Both the position numbers and the translations under genes were made by a program. Under the pieces are notes generated by a model that was not told the origin of the DNA, searched no databases, and worked only from the letters and a program-made list of their open reading frames with translations. From Ardenticatenaceae bacterium (GTDB lineage: Bacteria > Chloroflexota > Anaerolineae > Promineifilales > Promineifilaceae): DNA of 64,000 nucleotides. Location: the NCBI GenBank assembly GCA_020634495.1, contig JACKBR010000002.1, positions 62,001 through 126,000 of the forward strand, in the 5' to 3' direction. Below are positions 51,569 to 61,812 of this stretch, in pieces (position 1 is the first letter of the stretch; every line of letters starts with the position of its first letter).

Positions 51569-53045
51569 ATGCTGACAGTGAAAGAATGGGAACAAATCAG
51601 ACGGGCTTTCTACATTGAAGGCAAAAACATCAATGAAATCACCCGCGAAACCGGTCGCGCCTGGCGCACCGTGAAAAAGATGGTGGAATCAGAACAGCCA
51701 CCACGCTATACCAAAAGACAGAAACAAAAAGCACACAAATTAGGACCTTACCAAAAACGAATACGACAACTGCTGGCGCAAAACAAAACATTGCCCCGTA
51801 AACAGCGCTGGACCTCTCCCACCATCCTGCAGGAAATACAAAAGGACGGCTATACAGGGGCGGCCTCGACAGTCCGCCACTTTGTGGCCCAGGTGCGCAA
51901 GGAACAAAAAGCAGCGGTGCGGCAGAAAACCCAGGTGTTCTTACCACTGGAGTTCGACCCAGGCACAGATGCGCAGGTAGATTGGGGTGAAGGTGCCGTC
52001 ATCATGAATGGCGACCAAGTTACAGTGCAGCTGTTCTTGATGAAACTGTCCTTCTCCCGACGCACCTTCATCATGGCCTTTCCCAGTCAGAAACAAGAAT
52101 CCTTCTGGCTGGGTCATGTCAAAGCCTTTGAATTCTTCGGCGGCGTGCCCCAGCGTATCAGCTACGACACTATGGTCAATACGATCATTTACTTTGGACA
52201 AGCGAAACGGCTACCCCCAATATCCCTGACCCATTGCTTGACCACAATATTTCGTGGAATTGGAGCCGCACGCATTTTGAGACGTTTATGCGCCGCCTTG
52301 ATGACGGACGGACATGGGCCACAAACGCATTGGAGAACACAGTGTAGGTTACTACCGACGGCGTTTCCTGGTTCCTTTACCGGAAGTAGAAAGCTATGCC
52401 GAGCTAAACAACTATCTGCTGGCAAGATGCCTGACCGAAGATGAACGGCAAGTCCAGGGGCAACCAGCCACCATTGGCGAGATGTGGCAAGAAGAAAAAG
52501 CAGCTTTACGCGCTTTGCCAGCCCATCCTTTCGACTGCTGTCAGACAGTGCCGGTGCGATTGAACCGCTACAGCCAGGTGCAGGTGGAAACCAATCGCTA
52601 CAGCGTGCCCACGGACAAAGGGCAGCTGCAGATGATGGCCAAGCTGTATCCTTTCACTGTGGAGATTTATGCCACCGGCGAGAGTGAGCCAGTGGCGGTG
52701 CATGCCCGCTGTTACGACAAGGAGCAAGAGCTCATCAACCCCATCACTACCTGCCACTCATCCGCCAGAACCCCGGAGCCTTTCTTCATGCCAAGCCAGT
52801 ACGCCGCTGGCGGAACAATGAAGCCGCCGTTTATGAGCAGCTCTTGGCACCAGCTTCAGCAGAAGTGGCCAAACGGCCGTGGGGTACGCGAATTTGTTCA
52901 GATTCTTTATCTACATCGCCAGCACAGTGCTGAAGAATTAACAGCTGCCATTGAAAAGGCCATTAACCACGGTTGTGCCCATTTGGATGGTGTCAAGTTG
53001 TGGCTAACGCAGTTGAACCAGCCAGATACACTTTTTCGGCGCTGA
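51569..53045 (+). pseudogene. IS21-B istA, multiply frameshifted
   Basis: The first frame holds MLTVKEWEQIRRAFYIEGKN (HTH) and TDAQVDWGEGAVIMNGDQVT (Asp1), FFGGVPQRISYDTMVNTII (Asp2), then loses frame near 52190 with an apparent deletion. The rest resumes as GYYRRRFLVPLPEVESYAEL, NRYSVPTDKGQLQMMAKLYP, with further shifts near 52730 and 52890. Confidence 0.8.
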
Positions 53046-53152
53046 ACCTGGGTCACAACCAGCAGTTACAGGGTATTGGTACCCAGCCACTTCAGTTAGC
53101 CATGTATGACAGTTTGGTTGGAGGACGGTCATGAAACTGCCAATCAGTTGCC

Positions 53153-53910
53153 GTGGTTGACAAAGTTGTCCTGGAAGGGTATCTGAAAAAGCTGTACCTC
53201 TCTACCTTTCTGCGCCATCAGGAAGCGTATGCGGCCGAAGCGGCCGAGAGCAACCAGAGTTACAGTCGTTTTCTCCTGCACTGGCGGAACAGGAGGTGTT
53301 GGAACAGGAGGCCAGGCGGCGACAGCGTCGCTTAAAGGAAGCAAAGATTCCGGTACTCAAGGACCTGGCTAGCTTCGACTTTGAGATGATTCCGCAGCTC
53401 AACCAAAAGAAGATTCGGCAGTTGCTGTCGGGAGATTACATGGAGAAAGCGGAACCGGTCATTCTCATCGGGAATCCAGGCTTGGGCAAAACCCATATCG
53501 CTACTGCCCTGGCCGTGGCCGCCACGCAGCAGATGTGTCGCGTTCGTTTCTTCAATGCCGCTGCTTTGGTCAATGAACTGCTCCAGGCCCAAGAAGAAGG
53601 GCGGATCACGCCGTTTATTAACAAGATGCTCAAGCATCACCTGATTGTCATTGATGAACTGGGCTTTATTCCTTTTTCCACAATGGGTGCCCATCTGATT
53701 TTTCAGTTGTGTTCGGCTCTGTATGAGCGGGTGGCGGTGATTGTGACGACGAATCTCAAGTTTGCTGATTGGACCCAGGTGTTTGGCGATGAGCGTTTGA
53801 CAGTGGCACTGCTGGACCGTCTGACTCACAAGGCGCACATCATTGAGTTTGTGGGCGATTCGTACCGTTTCCGGGAACGGCAAAAACAGGCGGAGATTCA
53901 GGATGGTTGA
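53153..53910 (+). pseudogene. IS21-B istB, frameshifted
   Basis: Reads LKKLYLSTFLRHQEAYAAEA, then a one-base loss near 53278, then EQEVLEQEARRRQRRLKEAK. The ATPase core is present: ILIGNPGLGKTHIATALAVA (Walker A), HLIVIDELGFIPFSTMG (Walker B), VIVTTNLKFADWTQVFGDER. Confidence 0.8.
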
Positions 53911-54127
53911 GACTTTCTCTACTTTTGACTCGCCAAAAGTAGCAAAAGCGAGGCTCCCTGTCCCAGGGTTTTTAGGGGGAATAATGTCGAGGAAATTTTT
54001 TTGTTTACCGTTGTGACATTTTCGATGATCGTTTTGTGACTTTTTAAATGGCCGCAAATTTCGCACCCATCGGTGCTTTGTGACATTTTATACGGCCGTT
54101 TTCTGCATTTTTATCTTGTCAAAAACA

Positions 54128-54509
54128 TAGAAGGTTCCAACTGCTGCACAAACCGCCACACGGCCATGTAGCTGCCACGAAAACCGCGCTCTTCCAGTCG
54201 CGCCTTGATGGCGCTGACCTCCACATCTTGCTCGCGCAGCTTGATGACCAGTTTCCGGTACCGCTCCACCGTTGATTGGCTTTGTGGTGGTTGTTTGGTC
54301 GGCATTGTTTCTTCCAGCAATTGGTACAACTCTTCGATGGGTGGGAGTGTGCTATTCAAGAGGCCGTATTCCTCAGCCCATTCCCGATATTTTTGAGCCG
54401 TCCGCCGGTCTATGCCCAAATCTCGTTTGATGCCCCGGTTGCTGACTCCGGCACGTAGATGTTGCAAAAGTGCATAAATGTCCACGATCTTTTTCCTTGT
54501 TCCTGCCAT
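54128..54509 (-). pseudogene. IS21-A istA, 5' part (HTH)
   Basis: Starts MAGTRKKIVDIYALLQHLRA, then GIKRDLGIDRRTAQKYREWA (HTH) and AVWRFVQQLEPS, at which point IS21-B begins. The next codons after IS21-B (KPDVTVRVETTPG) continue the protein. Confidence 0.85.
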
Positions 54510-54673
54510 CTCTCCTCCGGCCGTTGGTTGGTTTTGGCCGGAAGGATAGTTGGCGGATGGTGGCTTGTCGAAAGTGGTACATCTTGGCCGTTAACAGGTG
54601 GCACATGTTGCCCGTTAATGGGTGGTACATCTTGGCCGTTATTCACTGGCACAGTATAGGGTGTTGAGTGACA

Positions 54674-55311
54674 TAGCGACCCCCATGACTGTTTTCTCCC
54701 GATTGTTTCTGTGGGGCGCTGTTAGCGTCCAACGCAACACCAGTTTGGTCGAAAAAGTGGTGGCCCAAGTTCGTGCCTCTGGGCGTCGTGGGTTGCCTAT
54801 CTTGTGGGTCACGGATGGCTTTGCTGGCTGGGCTGAGGCGATTAGCAAACTGTTTCGCGACCCGCTTTACACCAGTCGCCAGGGTCGGCCACGGCTGTTG
54901 CCGTGGCCGGAGCTGCATCTGGTGCAGGTGGTCAAGCGTTACACCGCTCGCCGCCTGACAGCTATTGAACGCCGGTTGGTTATCGGGATCTGGCAAGGGG
55001 CTCAAAACGTGCTGTTGGTCACGCAGCTGACGATTGGCGTCTTCAACACGGCGTACATTGAGCGCTTGAATGCCACGTTGCGCACCTGGATGCCCGCCTT
55101 GACGCGCCGCTCGCGGACGCCGGCACGCTACCGGCCTCATTTGGAAGCTGCGCTGTTTTGGACGGGTGTGGTTTACAATTGCTGTCGCATTCATGATAGT
55201 TTGGCGGGCACACCGGCTATGGCGGCTGGTTTGACTGAGTCGCCCTGGTCGGTGCGTGACCTGCTTTTTTGTTTCAGAATCAAGCGCGGGTTACTCCACG
55301 CTGTTTTGTAG
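54674..55311 (+). pseudogene. 3' half of the interrupted IS1-like transposase
   Basis: Begins after the second TAGCG copy with ATPMTVFSRLFLWGAVSVQR and continues ILWVTDGFAGWAEAISKLFR, FNTAYIERLNATLRTWMPAL, identical by eye to the intact transposase. Confidence 0.88.
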
Positions 55312-55445
55312 TGTTACCCGAAAAAGTGTACTTAGCCTTTTCTCAACGTTTATTTTTTTAGGGGAAGGTCAAGATACCTTTCATTCTTTATTTTCTGCCC
55401 CGAACTCAGGTTAAATAGTTTCCAATACCTCGATTTATGCTGATT

Positions 55446-58343
55446 TCATTGCCGTTTAGAAATATATAATTTGTAGAGTTGCCACACGAATACAATACTT
55501 GCCACGATTATGGCCACTATAAGACCCACGATCACTAGTCTCTCCAAATTTAGCTGGGGTTTGTCGGGAATAGGCCCTGAGGTTACCGTTTGAGTGGCAT
55601 TAGGCTCGGATGATAAGGTATTTAAGCCATCACCAATAAGAACAAACCCTGCCCAATACAAAGGATTATTGTACTCAGGATAGGTTGTTCGTAAATGGTG
55701 TTGTGCTTTCTGCAGTGCTTGTGCGGCACCCATTCCAGAGATCAGATTTTGGTGGAATTGGACCATAAGGAGTTGAGTAGCCTCATCGTCTACTGGCCAC
55801 AATGAAGCGAGGATTGCTTCACTTCCAGCAAACATGAAGGCACGGCTAAGGGCAACCATATCATCTCCAGGTGAGACTGATTCCGCAATTTGAGTTTCGC
55901 AAGCACTCAACACCACGAGGTTGGATTTGGCTAAATCAAGAGTATAGATTTCATCAATGAGCAAATCCCCATCTTGTGCTTCATCTTCAGCCAGTACCAA
56001 TTTACTCCGTAACGGGTTGATTGCATTTAATTGACCATGAGCTGCGATATGAATTATGGTGGATTCAGCTGATCGATTCCGTAAAGTCGTTTCTGTGGCT
56101 GCCCCATGGACAACTGCTTCAATTCCGTACAGATCAGCAATTTCAAGTGCCTCTTTCTCTGCGCCTGGCAAATCTTGGGTTGGGTTACCTAAGATGAGAG
56201 GAGTTGTAATTGTTGATAAATCAGCAACCATTAGCAACGGCAACACGCTGGCGGATGGCAATGTTGATATGACAAATTTATCCGATAGATAGCGCGAGCC
56301 GTCTGAAAACGCCGCAAATGGCATATAATGCAACTGGTCATGTGGAATAATGATCAAATGCTCCGTGTCAAGATAATCTATAATAGGATCGATCAAAAAC
56401 GAATATAATTGCAGTGCCTCTTCGGGATGTGGGTCGAGCGTCCCAAATGCCCGAAAATTTTCGACCAATGAGCGCACCTTAGTTGAACCTACGTCCAGAC
56501 GCTCGACTACAAAGCTGTCATCTTGAATCACAAAAACCATTCCTTCATTTTGATTGACCAGGTGATATGAAACAAGGGTAGTGTTAGGTGACAGATGTTT
56601 TTGAATTTCATCTAAAGTTGGCAATGCTTCTGGTGACCGCCGTGCCACCAAGGAGAGAAGCTGGTTGCCATATTGTTCAGATGCCATCAAGGCATTTTGA
56701 TAACGTAATTCCAATTGTGCTAATTGTGCCTCCAGCTCCGTTATGAGTTCAATGTCATCTGGGGACTCGGCTTGGACCTTGGCCAATGCAGTTGCTACAT
56801 TTTGGAATTCAATATTGGCTTGTTGTACTGCTGTATATAATTGGTGGGCCGTTTCGTCTGAAAAATCAACGACGCCTGTATTTATGGAATCGAAGAAGGC
56901 ACGTGCCCGACCTTGCTCACTCAGTTTGAAAGCTTGTTCGTCATTTCCCAATTCAAAATGAAGCCTAACAGCGGCATCGTAAATACCCGCAAATTGGCTG
57001 ATGAAACCAGAGCGCCCCAGTTCACTTCCGGCACCCGCCCGGACACGCTCTAATTTCTCAATGGCTTGCTCTAAATAATCTAGAGCAGCTTCCTGATCAC
57101 CAAGTTCCAAATAAATACTACCGATACTTCCTAAAGTTAAAGCAGCGTTGTCTTCGTCACCATACTGATTAAATAGAGTCAATGCTTCTTGAAAAGCTTG
57201 CAATGCTTGATCGTAAAAACCTTGTTCAAAATATACAAAACCAATATTATGTAACGTCCCAGCCCTGGCCAAAAAGCCCCCGGTACTCTGATTGATGTCG
57301 AGAGCAGCTTGAAAATCGGCCTGCGCAGCTGGATAATCACCTAATCCTGCATATTCAAGACCACGATTATTGTAAATAGTTTCCCATTCAGATTGATCAT
57401 TAAGTACTTCCGCCACAATGGCCGCTTGATCGAGCCACTCCAGGGCACTCTCATTATCCCCTTCCTCGCTGTAGGTTACAGCCAGATTGATCATTGCTTC
57501 TGTAGCCGGATATGCGCTGGCTTCAAATACATTAACGGCCTCAAAGATCAATTCTCGTGCTTCCTCATAACGCCCTTGGGCAATGAAGACAAGGCCGATA
57601 TTGTTGGCGAGCGCTGCATTGATCAACTCACTGTCTAAATCAGATATAGTGTCAAAGACTGCTTGTGCTTGTTGGTATCGTTGAATCGCTTCTCCATATT
57701 GTCCTCGATCTTCAGCAATATTTCCTAACTCAGCATAAGCTTGCCCTTGGACAAACCCATACGACAGTTTTTGAGCTACCGTTAAGGCTGCTTCAGCATT
57801 GGCCTGAGCATCATCCAATAAGCCTAGTTGGGATTGTGCATCGGAAAGGGATACCAAGATTTCAGCGTGCTTCTCTTGGATCTCGACAAAATCCTCTAAT
57901 TCTGGATATTTGTCTAAAATATTTAACGCCTGTCCGTATGCTCGTCTGGCAGGATTGAAATATCCGAGGTTTTTATTTACAGTACCATAAGAAGCATATG
58001 TAAAAAATAGTTCGAATATCGGTTGCGGTTGAGTTTTTTCTAATAAAGGCATGGCAACTTCGTAGGCCTCTATAGCAGCTGGGAATTCTTGATCCGTATT
58101 GTATAAATCACCTAGCCACATAGCACAATTACCTAGGGTCTTGTCATCAATGAAGCCATCATTGCGAGCTGCAAAGCCTTGCATTAGCAATGGTTTAGCC
58201 TCATCCCAACGAACAGCAAAGATCATATTAAGCCCTTGAGAGCATAATTCGGCTGAATTTCCCCCCTGTGCTGATAAAGGCTTTATTAAAGCAACCAGAA
58301 TAAAAATACAGAATAGACTGACTAATTGTCTGAAAGGTAACAT
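55446..58343 (-). CDS. secreted TPR-CHAT protein with C-terminal membrane anchor
   Basis: 965 residues. Signal peptide about 1-25 (VSLFCIFILVALIKPLSAQ). Residues 30-470 consist of about ten TPR repeats (LGDYPAAQADFQAALDINQS, QGFYDQALQAFQEALTLF). A linker with coiled-coil character follows (ANIEFQNVATALAKVQAE). Residues 580-910 are a CHAT domain (caspase clan) with His769 in IHIAAHGQ and Cys815 in VVLSACET, so it looks active. A membrane helix (LVIVGLIVAIIVASIVFVWQ) lies near the C-terminus. Overlaps the upstream gene by 22 nt. The domain faces outside if the signal peptide is real. Confidence 0.85.
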   Translation of the reverse strand: MLPFRQLVSLFCIFILVALIKPLSAQGGNSAELCSQGLNMIFAVRWDEAKPLLMQGFAARNDGFIDDKTLGNCAMWLGDLYNTDQEFPAAIEAYEVAMPLLEKTQPQPIFELFFTYASYGTVNKNLGYFNPARRAYGQALNILDKYPELEDFVEIQEKHAEILVSLSDAQSQLGLLDDAQANAEAALTVAQKLSYGFVQGQAYAELGNIAEDRGQYGEAIQRYQQAQAVFDTISDLDSELINAALANNIGLVFIAQGRYEEARELIFEAVNVFEASAYPATEAMINLAVTYSEEGDNESALEWLDQAAIVAEVLNDQSEWETIYNNRGLEYAGLGDYPAAQADFQAALDINQSTGGFLARAGTLHNIGFVYFEQGFYDQALQAFQEALTLFNQYGDEDNAALTLGSIGSIYLELGDQEAALDYLEQAIEKLERVRAGAGSELGRSGFISQFAGIYDAAVRLHFELGNDEQAFKLSEQGRARAFFDSINTGVVDFSDETAHQLYTAVQQANIEFQNVATALAKVQAESPDDIELITELEAQLAQLELRYQNALMASEQYGNQLLSLVARRSPEALPTLDEIQKHLSPNTTLVSYHLVNQNEGMVFVIQDDSFVVERLDVGSTKVRSLVENFRAFGTLDPHPEEALQLYSFLIDPIIDYLDTEHLIIIPHDQLHYMPFAAFSDGSRYLSDKFVISTLPSASVLPLLMVADLSTITTPLILGNPTQDLPGAEKEALEIADLYGIEAVVHGAATETTLRNRSAESTIIHIAAHGQLNAINPLRSKLVLAEDEAQDGDLLIDEIYTLDLAKSNLVVLSACETQIAESVSPGDDMVALSRAFMFAGSEAILASLWPVDDEATQLLMVQFHQNLISGMGAAQALQKAQHHLRTTYPEYNNPLYWAGFVLIGDGLNTLSSEPNATQTVTSGPIPDKPQLNLERLVIVGLIVAIIVASIVFVWQLYKLYISKRQ

Positions 58344-59506
58344 GTTTCGATTTCCTTATTTAATCTATTAATCTCTACAACGTATCCTAACTGTTCGTAA
58401 GTGGATAAGGCCGTTTCTAAATAGTCAATCCCGGTTCCAGCTTGATCAACACCATCCGCACCACACAGCAACAGGCCTAAACCGGTATTTGATTGGCCGA
58501 TGACATTCAAATCGTTCAGCTTGGCAGCTTGTTCCAGAGCAAGGGAGTAAGCAGACTCTGCCTCTTTCAGAAGGGCGACATTCCGATAAGCCTGCCCCTG
58601 CAAGTGGATCAATACCGGATTTGTCTCACTAGAATCAATTTCGCGCTCCAATAGGTGAATGGCAGCTAAATTTAAGCCATAGCTTAGGTAGAGGTTATAT
58701 TCAGCTATTATACGTTCCGTGGATGAGGGTGAGGTTTGCTGAATGTTATCGAAAGATTTTTGGAAATGGGCAACATCTTTTGCCGACAGTAATGCGAAAC
58801 TTAACCCCGGCTGACCTTCGTCTTGAGACGATATACGCAGCGCTTCACCAGTCTCGTCTGTTATAAAGGTGGTGACCTCGAATGTATAATCGACTCCAGG
58901 CAAAAAGGGATCGCCAGTGTAGACCACTTCACTTTCTGTTGTCGTTGTCACCCATCTTAAATCTCTCCCACGCACTGTAACTTCATACTCGGAGGCCCCA
59001 TCGACGGGGTTCCAGCGCAAAATCTTTGGCTGTTCGAGCAAGAGTGTGGCTCGGGGTTCAATGACATAAGGAATCTGTATGGTCCCCTCTCGCTCTGGAC
59101 TACCAACTCCATGTCCGGTTGCAAATCCACGACAGCCTTGATCAGCGTAACATGGCATAGTCGGAATCTTGCCTGACGTACAGTTGACGGTAAAGGTAAT
59201 ACCTGCAACCAAATACTGAGGATCGAGATTACCGCAATAAAGCTCAGCTGATGACCCCGACTTTAGCAAAATCTCATCTCCACATTGAACGGCCGTCGTA
59301 TCAGACGCAATTTTTGATGATGAGGATTGAGCAGGGAATATTTCAACCTCACCTGCTACGTTAGCCAACTCGCAATTGGTTACATCCACCGCTGCGATTT
59401 GGGTAGGTGTACCTGGTTGTGGTTTAGTTGAGCAAGCTACGATGATCATCAACAATAGGATATTTAAACAGACGAGGTTGCTAAGCCTATGAATTTTCGG
59501 AATCAT
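58322..59506 (-). CDS. TPR lipoprotein of the CHAT operon
   Basis: 394 residues. Lipobox LLLMIIVAC (Cys near residue 25). Residues 45-130 contain a beta-rich exported domain (VQCGDEILLKSGSSAELYCG), 150-240 an FN3-like or Ig-like segment (PKILRWNPVDGASEYEVTVR), and the C-terminus TPR-like helices (LIHLQGQAYRNVALLKEAES, QSNTGLGLLLCGADGVDQAG). No enzymatic motif. Placed between two CHAT genes, so it may be a scaffold for them. Confidence 0.75.
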   Translation of the reverse strand: MIPKIHRLSNLVCLNILLLMIIVACSTKPQPGTPTQIAAVDVTNCELANVAGEVEIFPAQSSSSKIASDTTAVQCGDEILLKSGSSAELYCGNLDPQYLVAGITFTVNCTSGKIPTMPCYADQGCRGFATGHGVGSPEREGTIQIPYVIEPRATLLLEQPKILRWNPVDGASEYEVTVRGRDLRWVTTTTESEVVYTGDPFLPGVDYTFEVTTFITDETGEALRISSQDEGQPGLSFALLSAKDVAHFQKSFDNIQQTSPSSTERIIAEYNLYLSYGLNLAAIHLLEREIDSSETNPVLIHLQGQAYRNVALLKEAESAYSLALEQAAKLNDLNVIGQSNTGLGLLLCGADGVDQAGTGIDYLETALSTYEQLGYVVEINRLNKEIETCYLSDN

Positions 59507-59520
59507 AATTGTTTATCCTT

Positions 59521-61764
59521 CTATTGTCCGCCTGAATGGCGCAGTTCCTCGATACGTTTTTGTGCCTGCCAAAACCAACTTTGGTATTCAATTGTTGTAT
59601 TTAACTGTTCACTGGCGTCGCGACAATATCTATATTCTTCTATTAGCATCTCTGTATCTGGTTTATCCATATCAATCTCATCTAATGCTTGTGCACGCAA
59701 GCAATACGTTGTTAAAAGCACAAAGATCGGGCATTCTTCATTAGGATCGCCTGCACCCGAATTGCCAATGTTTTGAGCCTGGCGCAGAACGGAATCGGCC
59801 GACGAATATTGGCCCTGTAGAAAGTAAGCCCATCCATAATTGCGTAGTTGGGTACATTGGATCCGAGGATTGACGGTTTCATTAGGATTATCCAGCGAAT
59901 TGAGGAGCACAAGCGCCTTTTCTGCTTCCCCCTCGAGCAAATATAAACGCGCGGATGCATTGATTGCCTGTGATAAACCTAGTTTCACGGAAGTTTGATA
60001 ATGTTCCTGTGCTGCTTCGTAGTTAAATGATGTCTCGTAATATTGAGCAAGGTTGTAGTGAGCAACAGCGTTGTTGGGATTGAGATAGATAGCTCGTTCA
60101 AACCGTCTTTCTGCCGAAATTTGTACCAGCTGCTTACCCCACGGGAAAATTCGACACCCTAGGTCAGATACCCCATCACCGTCTAAATCTTTAATACCTC
60201 CAAATTGAGCGAATAATCCCCAGTTGTTGTAACAACGGGATAAATCTGGCAAAAAAATCGAGAACGAGAGCAAGGTTACCGCCAGCACGACAACAGCTAT
60301 GATCAACCTGATCAATGGCCGAAACGTAACCGACAAACGTGATATATCAAAAATGGTCTCTAGGCTGTCACCACCTAGTTTTGACAGAGCCTCCTTCGCT
60401 CCGTAAAGAGTAACAACAGCTTGCCCCAAAAGATAGGTGATACCTAAAGGATCTGGGCTACCGGCAAGAAAGCGTTGGGTAATCTCGAGCACAAACCCCG
60501 CACTCACAATAAACAAAATGGCGGATAGCAGTCGATAAACATTGTTCCACTTTGCCACAGGATGCAATGCCTCTAACCGTTTTTCCATCTTTGCCCGCAA
60601 TTGGTCTTCCAATTTCTGTCGTTCGACAGCGTCCCGAATGATAGGCAAGACGAATGAATTGCCGCTTTGCTGATAGAGAACAGGCGCACCCCAATCGCGC
60701 CAAAAATCTGAATCACCATTGGTAAAGAGAGCAATTCTGGCCATACTAACCGCTTGCTCTAATGGTAAACCAGTTGCCACAGCCTCATAGAAGGTGCGGC
60801 TGAATGTGATAGCTGAACGGTCACCCACCCTGAATTGCATCGCAACAGCAGCTGGTATGTCAACACGCATCAACGCCGTCACGACACCGCTCCATAGATT
60901 GAGTTCATCACTGCTACCTGTTTGGCACGCATTCAGCACAGCTAGCTGTACTCCTTGCCCTCGCAACATCACAGCCAACTCATCTGCACCTAAAGGGTGA
61001 GATTGGTTAGCTTCATTTTCCAATACAATTTGCCCCTGACCCTGATAGCTTTCAAATGATCTTGCAGGCCCTGTTAATTTGAAGGCACCATGCCCAGAAA
61101 AATGAAAGATGTCCAGTGGTTCGCTGCCAGTTGTTAAAGATGTATTCAAGTTGGGAACTGTACCATCTTGAAGCTGGGTGATCTCAATATTTGTCTCTTT
61201 CAAAGCATTAGATACAGCAGCAAATTCGTCCTTCGAATTCAGGTTCGCTTGGTCGGTTGGATTGGCTTGGACAAAGAGCATTCGGCGCGAGTGAAGGACT
61301 GTATCTTTTGTTGGTTGATAATCATCTGCTGATAGATGTCTCACAATGGAAATACGTGGGTCAAGGGCAAGAAAGCCGGTAGCATCATCCTCACCGCGTC
61401 CCCTGGGAAGATATAAATATTCCCAGGGTATTTGAACCAGTATAGGTGGCAATGCTAAGCGCAAACGCAAGCCATCATAATCACTTAAAACGCGACGGGC
61501 CTGCTCAAATCTCCTCCGCTCTTGTTTAGTAAACAGCCATTCAGCCAATATGCGACCAAATGCAATGAGGTCGGTTTGATCTACTTGTCGATGGTTGACA
61601 TTATCAAGGAAGTGTTGAACGTGGCCAAAATCAAACTTTTGCACTCTTGATTGCCCAACGCCTGCTGGTGGATACCAGATTTGTAGCCGATATTGATGCG
61701 GCAGTGAGGACACATTTTCGACCGTTACTTTGATAACAATTTCACGATATGAATTGATCAGCAT
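59521..61764 (-). CDS. CHAT protease - transmembrane - TPR protein
   Basis: 747 residues. An N-terminal domain (about 1-130) precedes a CHAT domain (about 140-370): DIFHFSGHGAFKLTG with His225 and QLAVLNACQTGSSDE with Cys280, both catalytic positions present. Two or three membrane helices follow (AILFIVSAGFVLEI about 410; LIRLIIAVVVLAVTLLSFSI about 510), then TPR repeats (NNAVAHYNLAQYYETSFNYE). A cytoplasmic protease with extracytoplasmic TPRs is one reading. Overlaps no gene; 14 nt gap to the lipoprotein gene. Confidence 0.85.
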   Translation of the reverse strand: MLINSYREIVIKVTVENVSSLPHQYRLQIWYPPAGVGQSRVQKFDFGHVQHFLDNVNHRQVDQTDLIAFGRILAEWLFTKQERRRFEQARRVLSDYDGLRLRLALPPILVQIPWEYLYLPRGRGEDDATGFLALDPRISIVRHLSADDYQPTKDTVLHSRRMLFVQANPTDQANLNSKDEFAAVSNALKETNIEITQLQDGTVPNLNTSLTTGSEPLDIFHFSGHGAFKLTGPARSFESYQGQGQIVLENEANQSHPLGADELAVMLRGQGVQLAVLNACQTGSSDELNLWSGVVTALMRVDIPAAVAMQFRVGDRSAITFSRTFYEAVATGLPLEQAVSMARIALFTNGDSDFWRDWGAPVLYQQSGNSFVLPIIRDAVERQKLEDQLRAKMEKRLEALHPVAKWNNVYRLLSAILFIVSAGFVLEITQRFLAGSPDPLGITYLLGQAVVTLYGAKEALSKLGGDSLETIFDISRLSVTFRPLIRLIIAVVVLAVTLLSFSIFLPDLSRCYNNWGLFAQFGGIKDLDGDGVSDLGCRIFPWGKQLVQISAERRFERAIYLNPNNAVAHYNLAQYYETSFNYEAAQEHYQTSVKLGLSQAINASARLYLLEGEAEKALVLLNSLDNPNETVNPRIQCTQLRNYGWAYFLQGQYSSADSVLRQAQNIGNSGAGDPNEECPIFVLLTTYCLRAQALDEIDMDKPDTEMLIEEYRYCRDASEQLNTTIEYQSWFWQAQKRIEELRHSGGQ

Positions 61765-61812
61765 GATACTACCTGACTACAACTTTATTTGGGGCAAAAG
61801 GACTGTTTTTAA

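Larger units (their letters stand above)
51459..54127 (+). mobile_element. IS21-family element B, inserted in istA of element A
   Basis: Related ends TGTTTACGATAATCTAAAAG (left) and TGTTTTTGACAAGATAAAAA (right, reverse complement), continuing TGCAGA in both. Target duplication TAGAAGG at 51452-51458 and 54128-54134. 2669 bp; both of its genes are frameshifted. Confidence 0.88.
49355..54673 (-). mobile_element. IS21-family element A, itself interrupted
   Basis: Termini TGTCAAATAACACCC (left) and TGTCACTCAACACCC (right, reverse complement). Each end carries internal repeats of GATGTACCACCCATT-ACG and GTGCCACCTGTT-AC (left about 49394-49440, right about 54580-54640), the multiple transposase-binding sites typical of IS21. 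Without the inner insertion the element would be about 2643 bp. Confidence 0.85.
48858..55319 (+). mobile_element. IS1/ISNCY-like element, copy 2, interrupted by nested IS21 elements
   Basis: Outer ends GGGTAACACCACAGAATACC (48858...) and, at the right, the complement of GGGTAACACTACAAAACAGC (...55319) match the intact copy at 24079-25216 in opposite orientation. Its transposase is split by an insertion with 5-bp duplication TAGCG (49350-49354 and 54674-54678). Confidence 0.88.

Noticed and set aside
53332..54066. 244-codon minus-strand ORF
   Set aside because: Antisense of the IS21-B istB pseudogene, which has Walker motifs.
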